Positions 1 to 8,212 of a stretch of 64,000 nt of DNA are shown here, in pieces. Source of the DNA: CAYUYV01 sp964561475 (lineage in GTDB: Bacteria > Pseudomonadota > Alphaproteobacteria > JAJFIK01); the NCBI GenBank assembly GCA_964561475.1, contig CAZLPU010000004.1, positions 1 through 64,000 of the forward strand, given 5' to 3'. How positions within the stretch are numbered: position 1 is the stretch's first letter; the number at the start of each line of letters is the position of its first letter. A model generated the notes under the pieces. It was given only the letters and a program-made list of their open reading frames with translations, searched no databases and had not been told where the DNA came from. Both the position numbers and the translations under genes were made by a program.

Positions 1-342
1 ATTGGCGATCTGGTCGATGGTGCCGCCGCGCCCGTCCGGCCAGGAGCGCCACTGCTTGCCGTAGACCGGGCCGAGTTCGCCGTCCTCGTCCGCCCAGAGG
101 TCCCAGATGCTCACGCCTGCTTCCCTGAGGCTCTTCACATTGGTCTCGCCCCGCAGGAACCACAGCAGTTCGTGGATGATGGAACGCAGGTGGAGCTTCT
201 TGGTGGTCAGGACCGGAAAGCCCTCCGCGAGGTCAAAGCGCATTTGATGGCCGAAAACGCTGCGCACGCCGGTGCCTGTCCGGTCGGGCTTATCGGTTCC
301 CGTGTCAAGAATGCGGTCCATCAACTCATGATATTGGCGCAT
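1..342 (-). CDS. thyA: Thymidylate synthase, N-terminal part (cut by window start)
   Basis: The minus strand reads open from an ATG at 342 to the window edge and gives 114 residues starting MRQYHELMDRILDTG. ThyA hallmarks follow: DRTGTGVRSVFGHQMRF, the folate/dUMP loop region FPVLTTKKLH, then ELLWFLRGETN and SIWDLWADEDGELGPVYG. ThyA methylates dUMP to dTMP with methylene-tetrahydrofolate, in the cytoplasm. A good ribosome site (AGGAG) lies 8 nt upstream of the ATG. The catalytic cysteine region lies outside the window. The gene is divergent from the ssrA gene. The family call is secure; only completeness cannot be judged. Confidence 0.96.
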   Translation of the reverse strand, partial: MRQYHELMDRILDTGTDKPDRTGTGVRSVFGHQMRFDLAEGFPVLTTKKLHLRSIIHELLWFLRGETNVKSLREAGVSIWDLWADEDGELGPVYGKQWRSWPDGRGGTIDQIAN

Positions 343-458
343 TGGCGGCTCCTTGGGATCGGGGCGGTGTTGGGGGAGTGTCACCGTGCCTTGATTCGCA
401 CGCGCCCGATTCGTCGATCCGGTTTCCCTTTTGTTTTAACCGAACGGTCTTATATTAG

Positions 459-542
459 AGGGTGCCGGCTTGCCGGCTATGGCGATAAATGGACGTGTAA
501 TAAGCGTATCGGACCCGGGTGCGATTCCCGGCGCCTCCACCA
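459..542 (+). ncRNA. ssrA: Two-piece tmRNA, acceptor piece (permuted ssrA)
   Basis: The segment ends in a T-arm (stem CCGGG, loop TGCGATT, stem CCCGG) followed by CGCCTCC-A-CCA, with CCA at 540-542. The 3' acceptor strand CGCCTCC pairs with GGGGGCG at 590-596 downstream, one G-U included. So the 3' half of the tmRNA precedes the 5' half, the circular permutation known in alphaproteobacteria, where processing removes the intervening loop and leaves two RNAs. The 5' boundary is estimated. A TATATT -10-like box lies at 451-456. Resembles a tRNA 3' half but has no anticodon arm. Confidence 0.9.
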
Positions 543-589
543 AGGAGCCTTGCGGGCCTGTTTCGCGGTAAGCGGCGAGGCTCTCTGTT

Positions 590-757
590 GGGGGCGATCA
601 GGATCGACGAGCGTGTAAAGACGTATCTTTCGCCCGGCATGGTATCCACCGACATCGGGCCATCTCTACAAGTGCCAATGACAACGAAATGGCGCTCGCT
701 GCCTAATATAGACAGGTAAGCGGGGTTCGGAGGGCACCTGGCAACAGAAGCCCTCCA
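590..757 (+). ncRNA. ssrA: Two-piece tmRNA, coding piece with tag reading frame
   Basis: The 5' end GGGGGCG (590-596) pairs with the acceptor strand upstream, and the D-arm-like GATCAGGATCGACGA follows. The tag frame runs from the resume codon GCC at 674 to TAA at 704-706 and encodes ANDNEMALAA. The AND(N) start and the LAA end are typical of alphaproteobacterial degradation tags recognised by ClpXP. Ten residues is on the short side. A hairpin (GGAGGGC 729-735 with GCCCTCC 750-756) lies at the 3' side and may be a tmRNA helix or a transcription end signal. The mature 3' end is estimated. Acts in trans-translation with SmpB to rescue stalled ribosomes. Confidence 0.9.
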
Positions 758-802
758 CTACTTTCCTCTCCCAAAAACAACCTTCATCCAGCCCGCGTAC
801 TG

Positions 803-841
803 CCTGAGCCGGGAACCTGAGAGCCGGGGACCTGAGCCGGG
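803..841. repeat. Short imperfect tandem repeat, about 13-15 bp x 3
   Basis: Three adjacent copies: CCTGAGCCGGGAA, CCTGAGAGCCGGGGA and CCTGAGCCGGG, in the 3' region of the DUF6804-like gene just after its stop on the minus strand. No hairpin with a T-run is formed. Looks like local slippage duplication. Confidence 0.7.
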
Positions 842-848
842 CCGGCAG

Positions 849-1187
849 TCACAGGGTCCGGTTGACGATCCAATGCACCGCGAACACCGCTGCGGCGGCA
901 AGGGCGATGGGTTCGAAAATCATGAAGGGCAGGGGAATGATCAGAAACGGGTTGAAGAGCACGGCCATCACACCGAAGACGATGGACCAGAGGCCGAAGC
1001 CTTTCTCCCGGCGATAATCCCTGACCGCCAGGAACAGCGCCGCCGCGCACACGACAAACCGCACGAGATAGAAATAGCTGAACGGCAGCAAGGGCAGGGT
1101 GGCGATCACCAGCATGATGGCCGGACCGAACCAGACCAGCCAGTGCAGCCGCCTCGCGCGAATTCCCTCAGATTTACGAGCGGCCAT
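849..1187 (-). CDS. Small integral membrane protein, DUF6804-like
   Basis: A 112-residue protein with about four hydrophobic segments, roughly residues 16-34, 37-56, 64-84 and 86-106. The stretch PFSYFYLVRFVVCAAALFLA followed by a turn of charged residues and LFNPF resembles my recollection of the DUF6804 family of small membrane proteins, whose function is unknown. I chose the ATG at 1187 because GGGGGA lies 8 nt upstream; in-frame starts further out (to 1298) would add an arginine-rich leader with no ribosome site. It stands alone between ssrA and serS, divergent from serS. Confidence 0.7.
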   Translation of the reverse strand: MAARKSEGIRARRLHWLVWFGPAIMLVIATLPLLPFSYFYLVRFVVCAAALFLAVRDYRREKGFGLWSIVFGVMAVLFNPFLIIPLPFMIFEPIALAAAAVFAVHWIVNRTL

Positions 1188-1381
1188 GGTGCCGTCCCCC
1201 ATGTCCATGATGTCCGGCCCCGACATATCGGGTGTTGGGGCGCTGCGCCGCCGCCTTGCGCGGGCAATGGCCCGGGCCCTGCGCGCTAAAATCCTCATGA
1301 GCCTGTGTCCCTGGCTGGCGTGGTCCTGTATAGGGTGAGCCCATCAGGAGAGCAGACCCAGTTACAAGGCGCGAATTTACC

Positions 1382-2683
1382 ATGTTCGATGTGAAAATGA
1401 TCCGCGAGGATCCCCAAGCCTTCGATGACGGCCTCAAATTGCGGGGCCTGGAGCCTTTGTCCGCCCAAGTGCTGGACATCGACAAGCGTCTGCGGGCCGT
1501 CATTTCCGAGACCCAGGAAGCCCAGACCGCCCGCAATGAGGCCTCCAAGAAGATCGGCAAGGCCAAGGCCGGCGGCAACGACGCGGAAGCCGAAAAGCTC
1601 ATGGCGGAAGTGGCCCGGCTGAAGGCCAAGCTCCAGGAAGGGGAAGAACTGGAGCGGCGCATCGGCGAGGAAATGCGTGACCTGCTTGCGGGCATTCCGA
1701 ACATTCCCGCCCCTGACGTGCCCGTCGGCGAGGACGAAAGCGGTAATGTGGAACGCCACAAATGGGGTGAGCCCGGGGACTATCCCTTTACCGCCAAGGA
1801 ACACTGGGACCTCTTCGACAAGAGCCCCCTGATGGATTTCGAAACGGCGGCCAAGATCTCAGGTTCGCGCTTCGCGCTCCTGCGCGGTCCCCTGGCCCGG
1901 CTGGAGCGGGCCCTGGCCAGCTTCATGCTTGATCTGCATACGATGGAATTCGGTTACATGGAGGTGGTGCCCCCCTTCATGGTGCGGGACGAGGCCCTGT
2001 TCGGCACGGGCAATCTGCCCAAGTTCGAGGAAGACCTGTTCCGGACCCGGGAGGGTTTCGGCCTGATCCCCACCTCCGAAGTGCCCCTGACCAACACGGT
2101 GATGGACACGATCCTCAAGGAAGAGGACCTGCCCCTGCGCCTGACCGCCCATACCCCCTGCTTCCGTTCTGAAGCCGGTTCGGCGGGCCGGGATGTGCGC
2201 GGACTGATCCGCCTGCACCAGTTCTCCAAGGTGGAACTTGTCAGCATCACCACGCCGGACATGGCGGATGCGGAACATGAACGGATGCTGGGCTGTGCCG
2301 AGGAAGTGCTCAAGCGCCTGGAGATCCCGTACCGGGTGATGACGTTGTGCACGGGCGACATGGGTTTCCAATCCCGGCGCACCTATGACATCGAGGTCTG
2401 GCTGCCCGGGCAGAACACCTACCGGGAAGTGTCGAGCTGTTCCGTATGCGGTGATTTCCAGGCCCGGCGCATGAACGCCCGCTACCGTCCGGCGGAAGGC
2501 CCGGACAACCCCAAGGGCAAGGGCACCCGCTTTGTGCACACCCTGAACGGCTCGGGTCTTGCGATCGGGCGCACCATGGTGGCGTTGATCGAAAACTGGC
2601 AGAACGCGGATGCCAGTGTCACCATTCCTGAAGTGCTTCGGCCCTATATGGGCGGACTGGAAAGGATCGAGCCCCATGGCTGA
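1382..2683 (+). CDS. serS: Seryl-tRNA synthetase
   Basis: A 433-residue class II aminoacyl-tRNA synthetase, the usual family length. It activates serine and charges tRNA-Ser (and tRNA-Sec). The N-terminal region to about residue 105 is a predicted coiled-coil arm with heptad-like charged helices. TSEVPLTN at 231-238, motif 2 FRSEAGSAGRD at 261-271 and motif 3 GLAIGRTMVALIENWQ around 392-407 are intact. The start MFDVKMIREDP is the standard SerS N-terminus. The 3' end overlaps surE by 8 bp, so both are translated from one message. This is the first gene of the plus-strand housekeeping run. Confidence 0.98.
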   Translation: MFDVKMIREDPQAFDDGLKLRGLEPLSAQVLDIDKRLRAVISETQEAQTARNEASKKIGKAKAGGNDAEAEKLMAEVARLKAKLQEGEELERRIGEEMRDLLAGIPNIPAPDVPVGEDESGNVERHKWGEPGDYPFTAKEHWDLFDKSPLMDFETAAKISGSRFALLRGPLARLERALASFMLDLHTMEFGYMEVVPPFMVRDEALFGTGNLPKFEEDLFRTREGFGLIPTSEVPLTNTVMDTILKEEDLPLRLTAHTPCFRSEAGSAGRDVRGLIRLHQFSKVELVSITTPDMADAEHERMLGCAEEVLKRLEIPYRVMTLCTGDMGFQSRRTYDIEVWLPGQNTYREVSSCSVCGDFQARRMNARYRPAEGPDNPKGKGTRFVHTLNGSGLAIGRTMVALIENWQNADASVTIPEVLRPYMGGLERIEPHG

Positions 2684-3494
2684 CACGTCCAAGATGCGCA
2701 TTCTGCTCACCAATGATGACGGCATTCACGCGCCGGGCTTGCAGTCCCTGGAGCGGATTGCCCGGCAACTGACCGATGACGTCTGGATCGTCGCCCCGGA
2801 GACCGAGCAGAGCGGCTCCTCCCATTCCCTGACCCTCCATGAGCCCCTGCGCCTCAGGGAACTCTCACACCACCGGTTCGCCGTGACCGGGACGCCTACG
2901 GACTGTGTCGGCATGGCCATCCGCTATGTGCTCAAGGACCGTCAGCCGGACCTGATCCTTTCCGGCGTCAACCGGGGGGTCAATATCGCCGAGGATGTCA
3001 CTTATTCCGGCACCGTGGCGGGCGCCATGGAAGGCACGGCCCTGAAGATCCGCTCCATGGCCCTGTCCCAGGCCGTGAACATGAGAATTATCGACGGGGA
3101 ACTGCCCCGTTGGGACTACGGTCAGGCGCCCTGGGGGGTGGCGGAGACCCACGGCGCGCGTGTGGTCCGGGCCCTGCTCGACGTACCGTGGCCGGAAGGT
3201 GTCCTCTGGAACGTGAATTTTCCGGATGCGGAACCTGAGGATGTGACCCATTTCGAAATCACCCGGCAGGGGCAACGAGACGTTAACAACTTGTTTATAG
3301 ATGCCCGCCACGATGCCCGTGGGAGGCCTTATTTCTGGCTGGGGTTCAATCGTCAGCTTTCCAACCCTCCGGAAGGGACGGATTTGCGGGCGATCTATGA
3401 TGGCCGGATCTGCGCGACGCCTCTGCATATGGATCTGACGTACACGGCGTTGATCGACGAGGCCGCGCGTCTTTTCTCCGGCGGACTGCCCTGA
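2676..3494 (+). CDS. surE: 5'/3'-nucleotidase SurE (survival protein)
   Basis: A 272-residue SurE. The N-terminal metal-binding motif RILLTNDDGIHAPG and the later GVNRGVNIAEDVTYSGTVAGAMEG, with the NRG and SGT signatures, are intact. SurE dephosphorylates nucleoside 5'/3'-monophosphates and short polyphosphate, and in many bacteria sits beside pcm as part of stationary-phase survival, exactly as here. ATG 2676 (MADTSKM) is preferred: AAGGA lies about 11 nt upstream and it overlaps the serS stop. An internal ATG at 2694 would also keep the active site. A start further upstream at 2610 would lie deep inside serS and is unlikely. Confidence 0.97.
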   Translation: MADTSKMRILLTNDDGIHAPGLQSLERIARQLTDDVWIVAPETEQSGSSHSLTLHEPLRLRELSHHRFAVTGTPTDCVGMAIRYVLKDRQPDLILSGVNRGVNIAEDVTYSGTVAGAMEGTALKIRSMALSQAVNMRIIDGELPRWDYGQAPWGVAETHGARVVRALLDVPWPEGVLWNVNFPDAEPEDVTHFEITRQGQRDVNNLFIDARHDARGRPYFWLGFNRQLSNPPEGTDLRAIYDGRICATPLHMDLTYTALIDEAARLFSGGLP

Positions 3495-3661
3495 TGACCT
3501 GCTGACTTTCTGCCCCTTTCAGGACCAGCCGTCTGCGGAGAGAATGCCGTCCCGGCCGCCGCCGTAAGAATACGGTCGAGTAGAGTACAATGCGGTTCTG
3601 GAGTACGCTTAAGGAAGGGGCCGCTGGCGGGTGGCCCTGGACCCGGCAGGGGAGCAATCCC

Positions 3662-4525
3662 ATGGATCCTGAAGAGCCGGAGGACACAGGCGATCAGGAC
3701 GACAACGGCCCTTTCCGTGATGGGGCCGGACAGGGCTCCCGTGCCCGGAAGCCTCATGCCCGGAAGCCTCATGCCCGGAAGCCTCATGGCCGCAAGTCTG
3801 ATGACCCGGATCCAATTGACCTGAATTCTGATGAGTTGGATCCCGAGGATTGGGATGACGTGATCGACGGGGATGATCTCGCCGGCGCCCTGCGGTCCGA
3901 TGCCATCAAGCTCCTGATGACCATCCGGGGCATGGGCCTGTCGAACACGGATATTCTGTCGGCCCTGGAACGGGTTCCCCGCCACGATTTCGTCTCGGAT
4001 GTCTTTGACGGCCAGGCCTACAGCGACCGTCCCCTGCCCATTGCCTGCGGCCAGACCATTTCCCAACCCTCCCTCGTGGCGTCCATGACCGAGGCCCTTG
4101 ATGTGCGCTACGAGCACAAGGTGCTCGAAGTGGGCACGGGCTCGGGCTATCAGGCCGCGGTTCTCAGTCTCCTGGTGCGCCGGGTCTACACCCTGGAACG
4201 CTACCGGTCCTTGGCCCGGGAGGCTGAACGCCGCCTTAACCACTTAGGCTTCAACAATGTCACCGTGCGTCCCGGAGACGGGTACCGGGGCTGGCCGGAA
4301 CTTGCACCCTTCGACCGGATCATCGTGACGGCGGCGGCGGAGAAGGTGCCCCAGACCCTGGTTGATCAGTTGACGGTCGGCGGGGTCATGGTGGTTCCCG
4401 TGGGTCCGGAATTCGGTGATCAGTCCCTTCTGCGCATTGTGCGCGGTGAGGACGGCGTCGAGGCCGTGGGCCTGGGAACCGTGCGCTTTGTGCCCATGGT
4501 GACGGGCATGGCGGACGAGACCTGA
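3662..4525 (+). CDS. pcm: Protein-L-isoaspartate O-methyltransferase with an unusual acidic/repeat N-terminus
   Basis: From about residue 78 on this is a complete PCMT: the GQTISQP substrate loop, SAM motif I VLEVGTGSGYQAAVLS, the acidic E in YTLERY, and the GPEFGDQSLLRI strand. It repairs isoaspartyl residues using S-adenosylmethionine. ATG 3662 has AGGGGA 8 nt upstream; an earlier in-frame ATG at 3590 lacks one. The first roughly 75 residues are not part of the family. They are rich in D/E and hold three tandem ARKPH units, encoded by a 15-bp repeat around 3750-3787. The repeat codons are nearly identical, which suggests recent slippage. Follows surE by 167 bp. Confidence 0.95.
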   Translation: MDPEEPEDTGDQDDNGPFRDGAGQGSRARKPHARKPHARKPHGRKSDDPDPIDLNSDELDPEDWDDVIDGDDLAGALRSDAIKLLMTIRGMGLSNTDILSALERVPRHDFVSDVFDGQAYSDRPLPIACGQTISQPSLVASMTEALDVRYEHKVLEVGTGSGYQAAVLSLLVRRVYTLERYRSLAREAERRLNHLGFNNVTVRPGDGYRGWPELAPFDRIIVTAAAEKVPQTLVDQLTVGGVMVVPVGPEFGDQSLLRIVRGEDGVEAVGLGTVRFVPMVTGMADET

Positions 4526-4629
4526 CGGCAAGCCGACTTTCCCGATCCTTCGACCCGGCCCGCACACCGGATTGATTCCGCTTAGGGATCATTCGTGTTG
4601 GGATCTTTTGGGGTGACGGGATCGCCGGT

Positions 4630-5739
4630 ATGATGTCAGAGTTTCGGGCAAGGGGTGTTTGGCCGCCCTCCCAATATTTCCCCGATCAAGTCTTGCGCCC
4701 GCACCGTTTTCCGGTCCGCCCGGGCATGGGAGCGGGAATAGGCCCGGGCATGGGCGCAGGGAGGCGTGTCCGGCAAGGGGCGGTTTTTGCCCTGACTGTC
4801 TTCCCCGTGTTGGTTCTGAGCCTGGGGATGCTCACGGGCTGTGTGTCCTGGTGGGATCCGCCCTATCCCGGGGACCGGGCGGGGCGGGGATACACCGTGA
4901 CCGTCCGGCCCGGGGACACCTTTTTTGGCATTGCCCGCCGGATGAACCTCTCCGTCGATGAACTGATCCTGCTCAACCGGGCAAAGCCGCCTTTTACCCT
5001 CTATCCCGGCGACACGCTCCTGCTGCCGGAGCCGTCCTTTCATGTGGTGCGCACCAACGAAACCCTGGTGGGCATTGCCCGGCTTTACGGGGTCCCGTAC
5101 CGGCGTCTGGCCCGTCTGAACGGCATCGAAAATCCCGGACAGGTGCGCCCGGGGGTGCGTCTGCGCATTCCCGACTCCAGCGGCGCGGTGCCCCGCCCGG
5201 CGCGCCACCCGGACCGGGCTCAGGTCAGCCAGGGGGACGGCGGCACCCGTGTTGTGGGCAGCGCCCGGCGTGCGCCCGCGCCGGTCCCGTTCTATCGCTC
5301 CGGATCCGGCAGCGGGGGGAGCACGCCCCAGAAAGTGGCCAGCGCCATGGTTCCCCGTCTGGATTGGCCCGTCCGGGGCCGGGTGATTTCCAGCTACGGC
5401 AGCAAGGGCAAGGGCGCCTATAACGACGGTATCAACATTGCCGTGGCCACGGGCACGCCGGTGCGGGCCGCCGCCGGGGGTACGGTGATCTATCGGGGGC
5501 ATCTGGTGCCCGGGTTCGGCCGATTGCTGCTTTTGCGCCATGAAGGCGGACTGGTCACCGCCTATGCCCATCTCCTCCGGTTCGAGGTCCAGGAAGGGGC
5601 CAAGGTCTCCCGGGGGCAAATGATCGGGCGGGTAGGCAGTTCCGGCAGTGTCACCACGCCGCAGCTTCATTTCGAGGTCCGGCGGGGAACCCGGGCGGTC
5701 GATCCGCTGCCCTTCCTCACCGCACCCCGTTCGACATGA
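4630..5739 (+). CDS. NlpD-like lipoprotein: two LysM domains and a degenerate LytM (M23) domain
   Basis: A 369-residue envelope protein. A hydrophobic segment ends in the lipobox LTGC (Cys71), so it is probably an outer-membrane lipoprotein. LysM domains at about 88-133 and 137-181 bind peptidoglycan; a linker follows, then a LytM/M23 domain at about 245-365. The usual zinc ligands of HxxxD appear as Asn265 and Asn269, and the first His of HxH is Gln345 (PQLHFEV); only His314 and His347 remain. That pattern is known for NlpD/EnvC-type proteins, which activate amidases rather than cut peptidoglycan. The true start could be an ATG at 4726 or 4750. Its place after surE-pcm mirrors nlpD in other proteobacteria. 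Confidence 0.93.
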   Translation: MMSEFRARGVWPPSQYFPDQVLRPHRFPVRPGMGAGIGPGMGAGRRVRQGAVFALTVFPVLVLSLGMLTGCVSWWDPPYPGDRAGRGYTVTVRPGDTFFGIARRMNLSVDELILLNRAKPPFTLYPGDTLLLPEPSFHVVRTNETLVGIARLYGVPYRRLARLNGIENPGQVRPGVRLRIPDSSGAVPRPARHPDRAQVSQGDGGTRVVGSARRAPAPVPFYRSGSGSGGSTPQKVASAMVPRLDWPVRGRVISSYGSKGKGAYNDGINIAVATGTPVRAAAGGTVIYRGHLVPGFGRLLLLRHEGGLVTAYAHLLRFEVQEGAKVSRGQMIGRVGSSGSVTTPQLHFEVRRGTRAVDPLPFLTAPRST

Positions 5740-6099
5740 CCGCCGACCGGCTTGAGCCAGGGCCACGAAAGGCAAGTGCTCAGGGCTGAGCAGATCCCAG
5801 CGCGCCCGGTTTCCCTTTCCCGGCGAAGCCCACTAAGATACCGTCCCATCTCTTGAATATTGAACGGCCATACCCCTTGTAAACGAGGCGGGTTTTTTGG
5901 GCGTATGCGGCTGGCGCGGGAGACTTTGCGCCGCTACGGTCTGCGGGATTACGGTCTGAGAAAGACTGGAGTTCGGCGGTCGGGGCGGCTCTTTCGTGAT
6001 GCCTTGCCGGATGTGCCTCCCAGCGTTGACCCGTTGGAGCTTCGACAAACCGGGAATGGCCGCCTTAACGGGCCACGCGATCAGGACGGAAGGTTACCC
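5740..6099. other. Intergenic region before yajC
   Basis: 360 bp without a supported gene. An in-frame extension of yajC upstream exists but is arginine-rich, has no ribosome site and no family match. A TTGAAT (5853-5858) and a TGTAAA (5878-5883) 19 bp apart could be a weak promoter for the yajC-secDF run. No clear terminator was seen for the NlpD-like gene. Confidence 0.4.
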
Positions 6100-6405
6100 A
6101 TGGACCAGAATGCCCTCGGAATGTTTGTGCCGATGATCCTTATTTTCGGCATTTTCTATTTCCTGCTTATCCGCCCCCAGCAGCAGCGCATCAAGAAGCA
6201 CCAGGAGATGGTCGCGGCCGTGCGCCGTGGCGATACGGTGGTGACCTCCGGCGGCGTGATCGGTAAGGTGGCCAAGGTGCTGGATGACCGGGAAGCTCTG
6301 GTGGAAATTGCCGATGGTGTGAAGGTCAAGGTCCTCAAGCAGACCCTTTCGGACGTGGTGGCCAAGGGTGAGCCCGCGGACGCCAAGGGCGGCGAGGCAT
6401 CCTGA
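6100..6405 (+). CDS. yajC: Sec translocon accessory subunit YajC
   Basis: A 101-residue protein with one N-terminal transmembrane segment (VPMILIFGIFYFLLIRP) followed by the family signature PQQQRIKKHQEMV and a small basic/acidic cytoplasmic domain (GDTVVTSGGVIGKV). YajC associates with SecDF at the inner membrane during protein export. I chose the ATG at 6100 because GGACGGAAGG lies just upstream and the length matches the family. It starts the yajC-secD-secF group; secD follows after 127 bp. Confidence 0.97.
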   Translation: MDQNALGMFVPMILIFGIFYFLLIRPQQQRIKKHQEMVAAVRRGDTVVTSGGVIGKVAKVLDDREALVEIADGVKVKVLKQTLSDVVAKGEPADAKGGEAS

Positions 6406-6532
6406 TTTCTGCTTGATCCGGGCCGGGCGCAGTTTTCACGGATGCGCTGGCCCGTTTTCCGATTTTCGGAGTCCGGCCCTGGGCGGCCGGGCATTCCGCG
6501 TTCTTCGCCCAGATCAGCGTTCGGACTGACCG

Positions 6533-8131
6533 ATGGTATATTTCTCTCCCTGGAAAATCGCAGTCGTCATTTCGGTGATCCTGCTCGGCATCTTCTTTGC
6601 GCTGCCCAATATGGTGCCCCGCACATCGGGCCTGGCGGATTTGCTGCCGGACAGCCGGATTACCCTTGGCCTCGACCTCCAGGGGGGCGCTCACCTGGCC
6701 TTCCAGGTGGAGGCCGATGCGGTGGTCGTGGAACGCCTCGATTCCCTTGAGGACGAAATCCGCACGGCTCTGCGGGGTGAGCGCATCGGTTACACGGGCC
6801 TGGGTGTCAGGGATAACGAGGTGACCGTCCGGGTGCGCGATCTGGCGGATCTCGGTCAGGCCACCAAACTGATCCGGGATCTGGGCAATCCGGTGGGCGG
6901 TCTTGGAAGCCTGGGCGGCGGAACGGATATCCAGGTGGAAAGCGGCGAGGGCGGTCAGGTGTCCGTGCGCCTTACGGAACCGGCCATCCGGGCGCTGAAA
7001 GAATCCGCCCTGCGCCAGTCCATCGAGATCATCCGCATTCGTATCGACGAGTTCGGCACCCTGGACCCGACCATCCAGCGTGAAGGCCAGGACCGGATCA
7101 TCGTGCAGGTGCCCGGTGAGTCCAATCCGGGCCGGATCATCGACCTGATCGGGCGGACCGCCGAAATGAACTTCCACATGCACGACACCTCCGTGCCCGT
7201 GCAGGAAGCCCTTGAAGGCCGGGTGCCCCCCGGTTCCCAGCTTTTCCCCACCGATGATCCCCTCGAGCCCCAGATCCTGCTGAAACGCCGGGCCCTCGTG
7301 TCCGGGGAGCATCTGGTGGATGCCTCTCCCTCCTTCGATTCCCGCCGGGCCGAACCGGTGGTGAGCTTCCGGTTCGACTCCTCCGGTGCCCGCCGTTTCG
7401 CTGAAGCAACCCAGAAGAATGTGGGCCGGCGCTTTGCTATCGTGCTCGACGGCAAGGTGATCAGCGCGCCGGTGATCCAGGAAGCCATCCTCAGCGGTTC
7501 CGGTCAGATTTCCGGCAGCTTCACCGTTGAGTCCGCCAATGATCTCGCGATCCTGCTGCGGGCAGGTGCTCTGCCCGCGCCCCTGACGGCGGTCGAACAG
7601 AGGACCGTGGGTCCGGACCTGGGGGCTGACTCCGTTGCGGCGGGCGAGGCGGCGGCGGTGATCGGCTTTGTCGGCGTGATCATCTTCATGCTGCTGGCTT
7701 ACGGTCTCTTCGGCCTCTTTGCCAATATCGCCTTGATCATCAATCTGGTGCTCATTGCTGCGGTGCTTTCCGTGATCGGCTCGACCCTCACCTTGCCGGG
7801 CATTGCAGGGATTGTGCTCACCATCGGTATGGCGGTGGATGCCAATGTGCTGATCTTTGAGCGGATCCGGGAGGAGATGCGGGCGGGCAAAGGGCCGGTT
7901 TCCGCGGTGGAAGCGGGCTATCAGCGGGCCCAGGGCACCATTCTGGATGCCAACATCACCACCTTCATTGCGGCTTTCATTCTGTTCCAGCTTGGGTCAG
8001 GGCCTGTGCGCGGGTTCTCGGTGACGCTTGCCATCGGGATCATCACCTCCGTGTTCACCGCCTTCACCTTAACCCGGCTGATGGTTTCGACCTGGCTGCG
8101 CATGGCGCGCCCCAAGGCACTGCCGATTTGA
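6533..8131 (+). CDS. secD: Protein translocase subunit SecD
   Basis: A 532-residue RND-type membrane protein. One N-terminal transmembrane segment (WKIAVVISVILLGIFFALP) is followed by the D1 motif GLDLQGGAHLAF, a large periplasmic P1 region, and five C-terminal transmembrane segments from about residue 370. These carry GMAVDANVLIFERIREE, the conserved DxNVLI motif of helix 4 used for proton coupling. SecD with SecF pulls exported proteins from SecYEG on the periplasmic side. Length is normal for alphaproteobacteria. It precedes secF by 81 bp. Confidence 0.98.
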   Translation: MVYFSPWKIAVVISVILLGIFFALPNMVPRTSGLADLLPDSRITLGLDLQGGAHLAFQVEADAVVVERLDSLEDEIRTALRGERIGYTGLGVRDNEVTVRVRDLADLGQATKLIRDLGNPVGGLGSLGGGTDIQVESGEGGQVSVRLTEPAIRALKESALRQSIEIIRIRIDEFGTLDPTIQREGQDRIIVQVPGESNPGRIIDLIGRTAEMNFHMHDTSVPVQEALEGRVPPGSQLFPTDDPLEPQILLKRRALVSGEHLVDASPSFDSRRAEPVVSFRFDSSGARRFAEATQKNVGRRFAIVLDGKVISAPVIQEAILSGSGQISGSFTVESANDLAILLRAGALPAPLTAVEQRTVGPDLGADSVAAGEAAAVIGFVGVIIFMLLAYGLFGLFANIALIINLVLIAAVLSVIGSTLTLPGIAGIVLTIGMAVDANVLIFERIREEMRAGKGPVSAVEAGYQRAQGTILDANITTFIAAFILFQLGSGPVRGFSVTLAIGIITSVFTAFTLTRLMVSTWLRMARPKALPI

Positions 8132-8212
8132 CCGGCGGAGCCCTGAAGCTGACGGGTCTCAGGACCCTGCGGCGCCCCTGCTGCCTGGATTGAATGTAAA
8201 AGGACCTGACCG

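Noticed and set aside
480..545. Apparent tRNA 3' half ending in CCA
   Set aside because: No anticodon arm or tRNA 5' half precedes it; the acceptor strand pairs with the downstream GGGGGCG, and a tag frame follows. It is the tmRNA acceptor piece.
5860..6099. Long N-terminal extension of YajC
   Set aside because: Arginine-rich sequence without a ribosome site; the ATG at 6100 has one and gives the family length.
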